Part shown: positions 45,082 to 54,213 of the stretch, in pieces
Numbering within the stretch: position 1 is the first letter of the stretch
Layout of the letters: every line of letters begins with the position of its first letter
Assembly: GCA_902791935.1 (NCBI GenBank)
Contig: CADAXQ010000004.1
Span: 1 to 64,000 of the forward strand
Direction: 5' to 3'
Length of the DNA stretch: 64,000 bases
Source of the DNA: an uncultured Erysipelotrichaceae bacterium
GTDB lineage: Bacteria; Bacillota_I; Bacilli_A; RFN20; CAG-826
Position numbers and translations under genes: made by a program
Notes under the pieces: generated by a model
What the model was told of the DNA's origin: nothing
Databases searched by the model: none
The model's input: the letters and a program-made list of their open reading frames with translations, nothing else

Positions 45082-45101
45082 GGGGGCGGGTGACCGCCCC
45101 C
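45082..45101. other. GC-rich intercistronic hairpin
   Basis: GGGGGCGG/CCGCCCCC, 8-bp perfect stem with 4-base loop between the lipoprotein gene and the DUF4838 gene, without a following T run. More likely to stabilise or partly terminate the upstream mRNA than to stop transcription fully. Confidence 0.6.
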
Positions 45102-45117
45102 ATCAATACAGTTGTGG

Positions 45118-46737
45118 TTAGTCTAAGAATTCAATGGAGTAGACGTAGATGATGTATTTACCATTGACGCCATAGTCGTAGAATTCAACGCCCCAGGACC
45201 AATCGATCGTGGAATCCGTGAGGTCGAAGTCGTAATAGTACTTGTTGTCGCCAGCCGAGGTCATCGAGGTAGAAATCCAGCTGTTGAAGAGACCGTTGGT
45301 CGCGCCGTTCTTACTGACGTTGATAATCAAACGCGAGGTTTGGGCATCGGCTACGCCATCATCCCAAGCTGGGCCGAAGGTCATCCGCATCTTCTTTTTA
45401 CCTAAGCCTTGGTAATAAGTTGGAACGCTACCAGAGAGCTTCCAGTGGTTGCCTGTTCCGCCATCGATCTTCCAGCCATGGTCGGCATCGTAAGTGCAAG
45501 TGCCGCCGGCATCCATCATGAAGTAGTCGGTTGCCACTGGTTTTGGATCGACAAATTCAACGTTATAAATGTATTGCGCAGGAGCAGCATTGCCTGAAGC
45601 ATCTTTTGGGTTGGCATAGAAGATTAAGGTGTTGTAGCTTTCCGTTAAATCAAAGGAGAATGTGCAAAGGTCATCCGTTCCCGATGCGCCACCGGCACTG
45701 GGATAGAAGCCGTTCGAAATGACTTTTGAACTGGCTAAATCGCTGGTATATGCCGTTAAAGCGGAAGAAACGTTGACAGGGTTTCCAACGACGCCATCGG
45801 CATCTTTCGTGCCGAAGGAGGTGCCGTTACCGTATGTCACTTTGACTTTGGTCTTGCCTTGGGCGTAGTAGTAATCGACAACGGTCGGGTTCATCACGTA
45901 GTTGAAGCCATCGCCATTGCTCGACAAGATCTTCCAACCATGGTTCGCATCATAAGTCGCGGTGCAACCAACCCAGTTAGCAAAGAGCACGGCCATGGTG
46001 CTTTGCCCGCACTTCGTGCATTTGTCATCTTCGCCAAAGATGTGGTCAGCGGCAGTGATGGTAAGCGAAGTGTCTTCCGTTAACGAATCAATCGTGTAGA
46101 TACCATCAGTTGCCGTTAATTCAGTTTCGCCTTGCATGACGGTGAAGTCATGGAACGTTAAGTAGCCGCCAACGGCAGAGCTTAAGCCGAAGTGGACTTT
46201 CGAGCCACGGCTGAAGATACCCGTTTGATCTTCTAATAACGCACCGGCATCATCATAGAAACGAAGCGAAATGTTGGTGTTAGACGTCGTTAAGGTGGCG
46301 GTCATGAGTTCCACGCTCACACGAATCGTGGTCTTTTTGCTCACCACAAACGAGTAAATGCCCGCTTCGGAGGCTGTTAATTCAACGCCGCCTGCTTCGA
46401 CTTTCGTGATGCCATAGCTTTCGTCTAACAATTGAACTTTAAACGAAACGGTTGTGCCTTCTTCGTATTCTTCTAATAAGGCAGCACCATCGGGATCGGT
46501 GACCGATACTTTGGTTAAGTCCGCTTGGACGGTCACCGCGTATTTCGTCACGACGGAAGAAGAGTTAGAACTTTCTTCTGACTTCGTGGATGAGGATGAC
46601 GCCACAGGTACGCTGGACTCTGGGGTCGGGGCTGGGGATGAAGAAGTCGGGTGGTCATTGTTGCAAGCACTGATATTGAGGGCCAGCATCAAGCCGCATA
46701 ATGCGACTGCTCCATGGAAAAACTTTTTGTTTGGCAT
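45118..46737 (-). CDS. Lipoprotein with Ser-rich linker and repeated beta domains
   Basis: Lipoprotein signal MPNKKFFHGAVALCGLMLALNISAC, then a Ser/Thr/Pro linker (about residues 28-60) that would span the wall. A DKCTKCGQS knuckle occurs mid-protein. Two related domains follow, each with CTATYDANHGWKI or CTYDADHGWKI, a ...YYYAQGKTKVKVTYG or YYQGLGKKKMRMTFG segment and a FSFDLTESYN or YDFDLTDSTID strand: likely tandem carbohydrate-binding modules. AAAGGAGG before ATG 46737. No catalytic motif seen; probably a glycan-binding surface protein. Confidence 0.7.
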   Translation of the reverse strand: MPNKKFFHGAVALCGLMLALNISACNNDHPTSSSPAPTPESSVPVASSSSTKSEESSNSSSVVTKYAVTVQADLTKVSVTDPDGAALLEEYEEGTTVSFKVQLLDESYGITKVEAGGVELTASEAGIYSFVVSKKTTIRVSVELMTATLTTSNTNISLRFYDDAGALLEDQTGIFSRGSKVHFGLSSAVGGYLTFHDFTVMQGETELTATDGIYTIDSLTEDTSLTITAADHIFGEDDKCTKCGQSTMAVLFANWVGCTATYDANHGWKILSSNGDGFNYVMNPTVVDYYYAQGKTKVKVTYGNGTSFGTKDADGVVGNPVNVSSALTAYTSDLASSKVISNGFYPSAGGASGTDDLCTFSFDLTESYNTLIFYANPKDASGNAAPAQYIYNVEFVDPKPVATDYFMMDAGGTCTYDADHGWKIDGGTGNHWKLSGSVPTYYQGLGKKKMRMTFGPAWDDGVADAQTSRLIINVSKNGATNGLFNSWISTSMTSAGDNKYYYDFDLTDSTIDWSWGVEFYDYGVNGKYIIYVYSIEFLD

Positions 46738-46762
46738 GAATGATATTCCTCCTTTCCAAGCA

Positions 46763-48220
46763 TCAGTTTTTATAAGGCAAGATAAAGGCGCCTTCGCCAT
46801 TGTTTAGCGAAAGGCTGAGCGATCCGCCGCTTAAAGGCAGGTCGTTTTCTTCACCGTTACGGTAAACCAAGGCGCGATTGACGCCTTGGAATAACAAGGT
46901 TACAAAATCCGAAGAGGAGTGGCTTGGTTGACTGTAGTTCATGACATAGAAGGCTTCGTTGCCGGCACGATCGGTAAAATGTGACAACAAGATCGGGGTT
47001 TCGGTTTCTACCTCTTCAAAGATGGCACTCGTGGAGAAGTCATATGTGGTTTCTTCGTGACCGGTAGTGCTTAAATTCTCAAGCGCAGTCTTTTCCCCGG
47101 AATACGTAGAATCTAACGTGAGTGGCAAAAATCCTTTGACGCCATCCCACGTAAATTGCAACATCACATAGCTATAGGCTTGCGATTCCGCATTTACTTT
47201 TTGAATGAGAGGATAAATCGAAGTGGTCGCCCCGTTTTGCCACATGGCTTTACGGTATTCTTCTGTTCCTGAAGGTGGGGTATCCACCGTAAATAAGGTG
47301 TAATTCTCAATGCCACAGGCGAATAACGAATTGATTTGGAACCGTAACGAAGCAAGTGTTGGGGTTTTAAAGATGATGGCGTCATCGGCCATGATGCAAC
47401 TATTGGCACGATAACCTCTTTCTTTTGCTAAACTTCCCCATAATCCAATTGTGTATAGATGATGGGCAGAAATGAGATTATTTCCGTTTACATACTGCAA
47501 AGGGTAGGTGTCGCCCAATAAGATTTTGGGGCAAGAAGGATCCAAGGCGTCTAATACGTTCGTACAATAAGAATCCAAATATTCTGGATAAGTGACGCCT
47601 TTCGTCCAGCCAGATAATGCCGTTCCGCCAGGATCCAAGACACAAGTTAAGAATGTTTTGCCAGGTAAGGTGGCGTTAAATGCGCTGACTTGATTGGCCA
47701 AGGCGGGAATATCGGAAGGCAATGGCTCGTCAATGACATAAACGCCTTCTAAGTTTTCTTGCGTTTTTAACCAAGCAGGTGAAAATAAGTCACTTTGATT
47801 GATGGCATCGCGAGATCCGGTATACGGAAAATCGTTTAATCCCGCTTCTAAGAGGGAATTCGCATAATTAAGCCCGGTGGTGTCGCTAAGATAGCCACAA
47901 GCCCAAGGCGTGGCAATCACCGAGGAGACGCCTGCTTCTTTCATGGCGGCGATGCCTTCTTTGCTCGTTGGTGGGTAATACCCATAGATATCGCGCTTTA
48001 ACGTATCTTTTTTCGCCGCATAGTCTAAGAGATTGGCTTTGCTATTGGGCGTTACTTCGGCGGAAGAAGAAATCGAAGTTTCCGAAGCAATCGAAGAGGA
48101 AGTGGCCATATCCAAAGATGACGAGGTTTCCATCGGCGCTTTTTCACAACTAACGGAAAGACAGGCCAAGACGAGACTCAGGCCAAACAAACCCTTGTGT
48201 GCAAAATGTGATATGGTCAC
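46763..48220 (-). CDS. Lipoprotein with TIM-barrel glycosidase-like domain, first gene of the operon
   Basis: GTG-started lipoprotein; signal HKGLFGLSLVLACLSVSC with a lipobox Cys, then a Ser/Thr linker. The body parallels the protein at 34865: YGYYPPTSKEGIAAMKEAGVSSVIATPW, NLEGVYVIDEPLPSDIPALA (Asp-Glu like the DEP of the paralogue), GKTFLTCVLDPGGTALSG, CGIENYTLFTVDTPP, and a C-terminal beta domain with AFYVMNYSQP. 485 aa. Probably a surface glycoside hydrolase or binding protein. It opens the long minus-strand operon divergent from the AraC regulator. Confidence 0.7.
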   Translation of the reverse strand: MTISHFAHKGLFGLSLVLACLSVSCEKAPMETSSSLDMATSSSIASETSISSSAEVTPNSKANLLDYAAKKDTLKRDIYGYYPPTSKEGIAAMKEAGVSSVIATPWACGYLSDTTGLNYANSLLEAGLNDFPYTGSRDAINQSDLFSPAWLKTQENLEGVYVIDEPLPSDIPALANQVSAFNATLPGKTFLTCVLDPGGTALSGWTKGVTYPEYLDSYCTNVLDALDPSCPKILLGDTYPLQYVNGNNLISAHHLYTIGLWGSLAKERGYRANSCIMADDAIIFKTPTLASLRFQINSLFACGIENYTLFTVDTPPSGTEEYRKAMWQNGATTSIYPLIQKVNAESQAYSYVMLQFTWDGVKGFLPLTLDSTYSGEKTALENLSTTGHEETTYDFSTSAIFEEVETETPILLSHFTDRAGNEAFYVMNYSQPSHSSSDFVTLLFQGVNRALVYRNGEENDLPLSGGSLSLSLNNGEGAFILPYKN

Positions 48221-48251
48221 GATTCGTTTTTCTCTTTCGAAGGTAGAAAGT

Positions 48252-48265
48252 AGAAAGCGCTTTCA
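48252..48265. promoter_or_regulatory. cre-like catabolite repression site
   Basis: AGAAAGCGCTTTCA contains the perfect palindrome GAAAGCGCTTTC, close to the Bacillota cre consensus bound by CcpA and other LacI-family proteins. It lies 32 bases upstream of the operon's first start codon and between the divergent operon and araC. Confidence 0.6.
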
Positions 48266-48416
48266 CCTTAAGGAAATGCTAAATAAAAAAGAATGGCTTT
48301 CCCATCCATTGAATTCTTTTAGAAATGCTTTATTTTCACTTTTCGCGTGAATTTTGGACTTTTTTATTTCTTTTTTCCTTATACAATCGTGTAGTAGGGA
48401 AAGGAAGTGGAACGCT

Positions 48417-49238
48417 ATGGACTCCGACAAAATCATGAACATCGGCGACATCGCCATTGGTTTTTGCTCAAGGCTCACGGGAGACGAGGATGAATTTCTT
48501 CATACGCATGATTTCGTGGAAGCGCTACTCATCGAAACGGGCAGCATTGAGCATGAATATAATGGCGTTCATGAAGAACTCCATGTAGGGGATTGCCGGA
48601 TTTTGTTCCCTGGCGTTGCCCATGAATTCCACCGCCATGGCCCATGCGTGCATCGCGATTTCTTAATGCGCGTTCCTTTTTACCGTCAACTTTCTGACCG
48701 CATTGACGCTCCGTTCTTTCAACAATTAGAGAAAGACAAAACGAGACTTATTCATGTATCGCATCAAGACATTCTCTATTTAGAGGAAAAAAGCACGGTG
48801 TTCTTTGGCTTGCCGGCCGGGCCAGCGAAAGCCCGCATGGAACAGACGATGGCGTCTTATCTTCTTTTCTTGTTTTATACCGCCGGCATCGAATCGGAGA
48901 ATTTAAACCCATTCCGGGTCGAGATCACCGATTTAACGAACCAATTATTCACCTATCCTGATGCCGCGAAACGGATTCGGGACAAGATGCCTTATAACGA
49001 AAAATATTTCTGCAAGAAATTCCGCGAGACGTTCAATGAACCTTTTATCACCTATTTGAATCGTCACAAGATGGAATATGCGCAATATCTCTTGCAGATG
49101 ACAGATTTATCCATGGAAGAAATCTGTTCCAAAGTCGGGATTGAGTCGGTTTCGTATTTTCACAAGCTTTACCGTAGAACGTTTGGGGTAACCCCAACAA
49201 AGACAAGGAATACGGCAAAAAAGAGCAGTAGTTTCTAA
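48417..49238 (+). CDS. AraC-family regulator with cupin sensor domain
   Basis: Likely activator of the flanking polysaccharide operons. N-terminal cupin: FLHTHDFVEALLIETGSIEHEYNGVHEELHVGDCRILFPGVAHEFHR. C-terminal double helix-turn-helix: KYFCKKFRETFNEPFITYLNRHKMEYAQYLLQMTDLSMEEICSKVGIESVSYFHKLYRRTFGVTPTKTR. 273 aa from ATG 48417, chosen for AAGGAAG at 48401-48407. Upstream TATACAAT (48380-48387) is a likely -10. It is the only plus-strand gene between two minus-strand operons. Confidence 0.9.
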   Translation: MDSDKIMNIGDIAIGFCSRLTGDEDEFLHTHDFVEALLIETGSIEHEYNGVHEELHVGDCRILFPGVAHEFHRHGPCVHRDFLMRVPFYRQLSDRIDAPFFQQLEKDKTRLIHVSHQDILYLEEKSTVFFGLPAGPAKARMEQTMASYLLFLFYTAGIESENLNPFRVEITDLTNQLFTYPDAAKRIRDKMPYNEKYFCKKFRETFNEPFITYLNRHKMEYAQYLLQMTDLSMEEICSKVGIESVSYFHKLYRRTFGVTPTKTRNTAKKSSSF

Positions 49239-50098
49239 TGGGATTTCTTACGGTGCACCCCGCGGTCCACTAACTCAGGGTAACGTTCTTTGTTGATGTA
49301 TTTGTCAAACCGCCAATAAGAGAATAAGAAGAACGCTAACGTGAGTAACGGTCCTACGAGAACTAAGGCAAGGCACAAGACAATATACTTGATGGCAACA
49401 TCGGGAATGAATTCGACCCCAAGCGGCGCTACAAAGCCAAGTAGGAATGGCAAGAATGGCAAAAATGAACGGACATAGATTCGGAATGAAATACCGACTG
49501 CCGTGAGAAACTTCGTTTGATATAAAGAAGCGACAGGGATAAAGAATAAGAAGGCTGGATAGACGATCACTAAAGATAACGCCAATAAAATCGAGTAGAT
49601 GAAGTTTGAGGAATCTAACGTACGGATCCAGGCGAAGATGCTAAAGATGGCAGAAGACAAGAAAGCCATCCCCATGAAATACCAGGTGTTTTCTTTGATG
49701 CCTTTTTTAAAATCATCAAAGAAGAAGACGGGTTGTAAAAAACAAAGCCGTTTGAAAATCCGGGCCGCGCCAGCGAGTCCGATGGAGAAGATCATGGCCC
49801 CAATCGGAATCGTGATGAGGAACAAGCGGTTTAACATATCAATTTGGTCTTGATAGGCGTCTTCTGCCAGAGAACCGGCAGTAAACGCTTGATAGGTGAC
49901 GGCTTTTTGTAAATCCAAATAAAGATGAACCCCTAAGAATGGCAAGGCAAATAAGAAAAGGAGCAGGGATATCCCGAGCAAAACGCGATATTGGTTTTTT
50001 AAAACATCCCAAAAGACTTCGGGACGTGTCGAAGGCAAATCGTCTTCTTCATAATCCCTAGAAGCCGTCTTTTCAAAAAACCAATGCCACTTTCTCAT
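49235..50098 (-). CDS. YesL/DUF624-type membrane protein
   Basis: Predicted integral membrane protein with about six hydrophobic segments: LLGISLLLFLFALPFLGVHLYL, FLITIPIGAMIFSIGLAGAARIF, WYFMGMAFLSSAIFSIFAWI, FIYSILLALSLVIVYPAFLFFIPVA, FLPFLPFLLGFVAPLG, IVLCLALVLVGPLLTLAFFLF. Layout and FFDDFKKGIKEN match the DUF624 family, whose member YesL lies in the Bacillus rhamnogalacturonan cluster. Last gene of the 54062-49235 run; ATG overlaps the preceding stop. Function of the family is not settled. Confidence 0.72.
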   Translation of the reverse strand: MRKWHWFFEKTASRDYEEDDLPSTRPEVFWDVLKNQYRVLLGISLLLFLFALPFLGVHLYLDLQKAVTYQAFTAGSLAEDAYQDQIDMLNRLFLITIPIGAMIFSIGLAGAARIFKRLCFLQPVFFFDDFKKGIKENTWYFMGMAFLSSAIFSIFAWIRTLDSSNFIYSILLALSLVIVYPAFLFFIPVASLYQTKFLTAVGISFRIYVRSFLPFLPFLLGFVAPLGVEFIPDVAIKYIVLCLALVLVGPLLTLAFFLFSYWRFDKYINKERYPELVDRGVHRKKSH

Positions 50099-50670
50099 AA
50101 TAACGTCCTAGCCAAGACGATGTCGGCATCGTCTTCTTGGGAAGATAAGGCACCGAGATGCAACGAACTTTTTCCAAACGACACGTAATAGGTTTGGTCA
50201 TCGGGCAATATAGAACTCGTTAAGGCAATCCCATAATTGATGTCGTCTTTTTGATAATACGTTAAGCCATCACCGAATAAAGAAGAGCAGGCATTCTCGT
50301 TTAACGGCAATAAGGATGTCGTGCCCCAGGAGGTATAGACGCTTTCGGGAAGAATAAAGACATCGCACGTCACTTCACCATAGGTGCCTAACACAGAATT
50401 CATTTCTTGGGTGTTTTCCATCACAAAACGATATTCAATCGTGACTAAGTCTTTTGGTTTTGCTTTATCCAATTGTTTTTGAAACTTATTTTGAAACGAA
50501 GCGTCGTTCGCCTGCTTAGAAATGACTAAAACATCGACTTTTTCTTCTTCGCGAAGTTTCGTTTGGTAACGCCAACCAATCGCTCCAACGACAACGGCCG
50601 CAATCGTAAAACCAAGGTAATACACCCCATAGTTACGGAGATGGAAAAAGAACGCGTCACTTCGTTTCAT
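50095..50670 (-). CDS. Membrane-anchored extracytoplasmic protein
   Basis: One N-terminal transmembrane helix (YGVYYLGFTIAAVVVGAIGW) with a 160-residue exposed domain; no lipobox. The domain has alternating beta/alpha segments (KVDVLVISKQ, DLVTIEYRFV, CDVFILPESVYTSW, NYGIALTSSIL, YYVSFGKSSL) that faintly recall substrate-binding proteins. No family recognised. Overlaps the upstream gene by 14 bases and the downstream gene by four, so it belongs to a tightly coupled membrane module. Confidence 0.65.
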   Translation of the reverse strand: MKRSDAFFFHLRNYGVYYLGFTIAAVVVGAIGWRYQTKLREEEKVDVLVISKQANDASFQNKFQKQLDKAKPKDLVTIEYRFVMENTQEMNSVLGTYGEVTCDVFILPESVYTSWGTTSLLPLNENACSSLFGDGLTYYQKDDINYGIALTSSILPDDQTYYVSFGKSSLHLGALSSQEDDADIVLARTLL

Positions 50671-51130
50671 CGTGTTTCTCCTCGTAACCTACAATGATCC
50701 GTTCATGGTTTGCTAAGAAACGGACGTTATCTCCCACGGAAATATCAGGGGCACCAAATAACAAGCAGTAGAAGTAGGAACCATGCTCAAACGTAATCTC
50801 TAACGAAGGAACTTCTCTTCGTAACGAATATTTACGGATCGAGATTACTTTTCCTTCTACGCTGGTTTCAGAATCTTCTTGCGCCCATTCTTTTAACAAA
50901 GTAAGTCTTAACTTGTTTTGATGGGCAAAGACTAGGAATGCAATGCCGGCATAGCCAAAGACCAGTAAGAAAAGAAACGATAATGTAACACATAACGTTT
51001 CTCGTGGTCTCGTGAAGAAAAAGAAAGGCACAATAAAACCAGTCACCGCGACGACCCAACACAAAACCGTGACGAGTATATCGAGTTTTCGGTGCTTTAA
51101 ATACGCTTGTCCTTCTCCGATTCGCTTCAT
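50657..51130 (-). CDS. Small membrane protein with two transmembrane helices
   Basis: 157 aa. Two hydrophobic helices near the N-terminus (ILVTVLCWVVAVTGFIVPFFFF and TLSFLFLLVFGYAGIAFLVFA) and a C-terminal cytoplasmic beta domain (VEGKVISIRKYSLRREVPSLEITFEHGSYFYCLLFGAPDISVGDNVRFLANHERIIV) reminiscent of an OB/NfeD-like fold. No confident family. Its ATG overlaps the ABC ATPase stop. Confidence 0.65.
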   Translation of the reverse strand: MKRIGEGQAYLKHRKLDILVTVLCWVVAVTGFIVPFFFFTRPRETLCVTLSFLFLLVFGYAGIAFLVFAHQNKLRLTLLKEWAQEDSETSVEGKVISIRKYSLRREVPSLEITFEHGSYFYCLLFGAPDISVGDNVRFLANHERIIVGYEEKHDETK

Positions 51131-51846
51131 CGTTTAAACTCCATGAGTTCCGGTCGGAAGGATTTCGCGGCTTCTAAGGCACTTCCGACGAAGACAAACT
51201 TGCCTTCTTTTAAAAGATAGATTTGATCCCCGACCGCTGTGGCGTCATCAAAAGAATGGGTCACTAGCAATGTAGTAACGGGATAAGCCTCTATCTTTTG
51301 CTTCAAGAAGATACGGCAGTGTGACCGACTTTCGGGATCTAAGTTTGAGAAGGGCTCATCAAGCAATAACAAAGCGGGTTGCCGAATATAGGCTTTCGCG
51401 AGGGCAACTTTTTGTTGCTGCCCCCCAGAAAGAACGCGGGGTTTTCGAGAAAGAAGGTACGTTAAATCAAACTGTTTTGCGATTTCGTTGACGCGTCTTT
51501 CAACTTCTTCTCGGGGCGCCCCCATCACCTTCAACGGAAAGGCGATATTTTCAAATACCGTCATCTGCGGATAGAGGCGAAAGTCCTGACTGACGAGGGC
51601 GATGTTCCGTTGTCCTATCGCTAAGTTATCGATCCGTTTGGAACCCAATAAGATTCTTCCTCGATCGGGTTGCAACGTACCAGAAAGCAAGTTTAGTAAC
51701 GTGCTTTTGCCAACGCCACTTTCTCCGAGAATGACCGAGATTTTATCGGCCGGAAATGTCGTTGTTAAATCGGAAAAGATGGGGACGGATTGATGATGGT
51801 CCTCATACGCAAAGGCAATATGTTCTAAGACTAATTCGTTTTGCAT
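51127..51846 (-). CDS. ABC transporter ATP-binding protein (short MsmK/MalK-like)
   Basis: Complete nucleotide-binding domain: Walker A LGESGVGKSTLL, Q-loop VSQDFRLYPQMTVFENIAFPLK, signature LSGGQQQKVALAKA, Walker B LLLLDEPFSNLD, H-loop LVTHSFDDA. At 239 aa it lacks the C-terminal regulatory OB domain normal in MalK/MsmK. It may energise the MalF/MalG-like permeases at 39.6-41.4 kb or the neighbouring membrane proteins; the sequence does not decide. Overlaps the GH78 gene upstream by 16 bases. Confidence 0.88.
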   Translation of the reverse strand: MQNELVLEHIAFAYEDHHQSVPIFSDLTTTFPADKISVILGESGVGKSTLLNLLSGTLQPDRGRILLGSKRIDNLAIGQRNIALVSQDFRLYPQMTVFENIAFPLKVMGAPREEVERRVNEIAKQFDLTYLLSRKPRVLSGGQQQKVALAKAYIRQPALLLLDEPFSNLDPESRSHCRIFLKQKIEAYPVTTLLVTHSFDDATAVGDQIYLLKEGKFVFVGSALEAAKSFRPELMEFKR

Positions 51847-54062
51847 TTTTCCTTGGTGAATACATAAGTATAAACACGCTTTTGCCTTTGAGAAGAGAGG
51901 ATTCCATTCACAAAATCAAAATGGGGCTTCACTCCTTCGGGAAGATGAAGTTCGTAATGAATGCCATCGTCTTGAACACGATAAGAGACTTCGATTCTGC
52001 CTTTCGGGGAGTCATAATAGCCGCTTAATTCAGGCACACGGGGATCAAAACGAGGTGCGATATGAACGGCAGTAAATCCTGGTTCATCTTCTTCAGGAGC
52101 AATTCCAAGCATCGTTTCATACATCCATTCTAAGCATGTGCCAAACGCATAATGATTAAAGGAATTCATGCCGACATCGTTAAATCCTTTGTCTTTTCGG
52201 TAAGAATCCCAACGTTCCCATAATGTGGTGGCGCCACAATCGATCATATAACCCCAGGATGGGTATTCTTTTCGGAGCAATAACGAATAGGCGATGTCTT
52301 CCTTACCCCATTCGCTTAAAACGGGTAACAAGAACTTTGTCGCATGGAAACCGGTGGTTAAGCGACCACATTGGGCCAGCTTACGTAAGAGATTGGGTTT
52401 AGCTTCTTCTTTGCTGAGTAGGCCAAAACGATAGGCAAAGACATAGGCACTTTGCGTGTCACCTAAGATTTTGCCATCGTGGTAATAGGCTTGACGGAAT
52501 ATCGCTTTGGTTTTTGCGTATTCGGATTCGTAATAAGCGGCCCGCTCTTCTTTACCTAGAATATGGCTGATTTTCGCGAGGATTCTTACTTCTTCGGCAT
52601 AGTAGGCGGTGTTATAGACAGGGCAAGGTAAGGTTTCATCTACGCTTAGCCAATCCCCATAGGTTTTTCGCTCTAACAAGCCGTTTTTCCCCACTTCATA
52701 ACGTTGCATGTAGCGATAGAAACGCTCCATATAAGGATAATTGTCTTCCAAAAAGTGTTTCTCTCCATAATGGACGTAGAGTTCATAAGGAATAAAGATG
52801 ATGGCGTCGCTCCAACCGGGTTCACCGACACGTAATAAGTCAGGGAGGATATAAGGAACGAAAACCGGAACGCCGTCACTTTGCAAATCTATCGCATCGC
52901 GCATGGTTTGAAGGTAATGGCCAAAGAATGGACGGACATCGAATAGATAAGTGGAGGTTCCGAAGAAAATCTCGGCATCGCCGGTCCAGCCAAGTCGTTC
53001 ATCCCGTTGAGGGCAATCCGTGGGCTGCGCTAAGAAATTGCTACGCGCGCCCCAATAGACGCAATCGGCTATCTTCTGCAACAAAGGAGTAGCGATTTTT
53101 AATGTTCCAGCCGGTTGTAAATCAGTTGAAAGGTCTTTGCGAACAACAGAGATGATTTCTGCTTCTCCTTGGATTTCGATTTCGGCATAACGGAAGCCGT
53201 GAAAGGTGAAGCGGGGCAAGAAAGTTTCTTCTTTTTCGCCACTTAAAACAAAAGTATCCGTGGCTTTTGCCGTGCGAAGGTTGTCCGTATAAAGCGATCC
53301 ATCTTCGTTTAGAACTTCGCCATGACGAACGATAAGGGATGCCCTTTTTTTCCCTTTTGCAATAACTTCCAAAACACCGGCGCAGTTTTGCCCGAAATCG
53401 AATTGAATCCGTTTGCCGTTATGTTTTGTGGTTATCGGTTTATCGGTTTGAAAAGCACATACCAAAGGCAAAGAAGAAGGAATCTCCTTTAAGGGCACTT
53501 CAAAGGTTTCTACCTGTTTCCATCCTTTGGCCAGGTAGGAAGGCGAAGAGAAATCGCCGAGCGAAAAACGATGATCAATGATTTCTCCATTTTGATTATC
53601 GCTGGCACGGATTTCTCCATCATGCCATTTTTCCTTGCCATCGCTTTCGATGATTTCTGTTCCGTTGGTTAAGCGATACCAAACTTTTAAGGGGTAAGGC
53701 CCAAAGGCATTTTTTCCAACGTAAGAAAGGTTAGAGGCATACCAGCCATCTCCTAGAACAATGCCAAGCACATTCTTGCCTTTTTGAAGATAAGAAGACA
53801 CTTCAAAACGATGCGAAGAAACGGTTCTGCGATATTCATCAACTTCTTGGCAAAGATAAGAGTCGTTCACTAAATGACCATTAAGATAGATTTGATATAC
53901 CCCTAAGCATGCGACTTCTAAGAAGGCATCGGATGTGATTTCTTGAAGCAGGAATTCCTTCCGAATATAGGGGGAAGGCATGCCAAATTCCTGATAACGA
54001 TTCGAAATGTCGTATTGGGGATCGGTCCAAGCGCCGATCCATGTTTTGCAATCTTGCAACAT
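51831..54062 (-). CDS. Alpha-L-rhamnosidase (GH78)
   Basis: Cytoplasmic inverting alpha-L-rhamnosidase. N-terminal beta domains (LEVACLGVYQIYLNGHLVNDSYLCQEVDEYRRTV and VLGIVLGDGWYASNL), then the catalytic barrel with the hallmark TDCPQRDERLGWTGDAEIFF (about residues 345-365), KTYGDWLSVDE, and CGATTLWERWDSY, followed by the C-terminal beta domain. 743 aa, typical. No Shine-Dalgarno precedes ATG 54062; a TTGCAA/CATGAT promoter pair ends 11 bases upstream, so the mRNA may be leaderless. Confidence 0.94.
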   Translation of the reverse strand: MLQDCKTWIGAWTDPQYDISNRYQEFGMPSPYIRKEFLLQEITSDAFLEVACLGVYQIYLNGHLVNDSYLCQEVDEYRRTVSSHRFEVSSYLQKGKNVLGIVLGDGWYASNLSYVGKNAFGPYPLKVWYRLTNGTEIIESDGKEKWHDGEIRASDNQNGEIIDHRFSLGDFSSPSYLAKGWKQVETFEVPLKEIPSSLPLVCAFQTDKPITTKHNGKRIQFDFGQNCAGVLEVIAKGKKRASLIVRHGEVLNEDGSLYTDNLRTAKATDTFVLSGEKEETFLPRFTFHGFRYAEIEIQGEAEIISVVRKDLSTDLQPAGTLKIATPLLQKIADCVYWGARSNFLAQPTDCPQRDERLGWTGDAEIFFGTSTYLFDVRPFFGHYLQTMRDAIDLQSDGVPVFVPYILPDLLRVGEPGWSDAIIFIPYELYVHYGEKHFLEDNYPYMERFYRYMQRYEVGKNGLLERKTYGDWLSVDETLPCPVYNTAYYAEEVRILAKISHILGKEERAAYYESEYAKTKAIFRQAYYHDGKILGDTQSAYVFAYRFGLLSKEEAKPNLLRKLAQCGRLTTGFHATKFLLPVLSEWGKEDIAYSLLLRKEYPSWGYMIDCGATTLWERWDSYRKDKGFNDVGMNSFNHYAFGTCLEWMYETMLGIAPEEDEPGFTAVHIAPRFDPRVPELSGYYDSPKGRIEVSYRVQDDGIHYELHLPEGVKPHFDFVNGILSSQRQKRVYTYVFTKEKCKTN

Positions 54063-54162
54063 AATCGAAAGATATCATGCCGTCCCATCCTTTTCTTTGC
54101 AAGAAGAGAAGAACGCAAAAAGAAAAAAGGGCAGGAACGGATGAAGAATCGTCCAACGAATC

Positions 54163-54197
54163 AAAAAAGACCGTCAGGAGAGGAAGTCCTAACGGTC
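54163..54197 (-). terminator. Terminator of the oleate hydratase gene
   Basis: Minus-strand stem GACCGT/ACGGTC with an inner AGGA/TCCT pair (plus 54169-54197), followed by six T (A-run at 54163-54168). Confidence 0.82.
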
Positions 54198-54213
54198 AGA
54201 GAAAAGCATGCAA

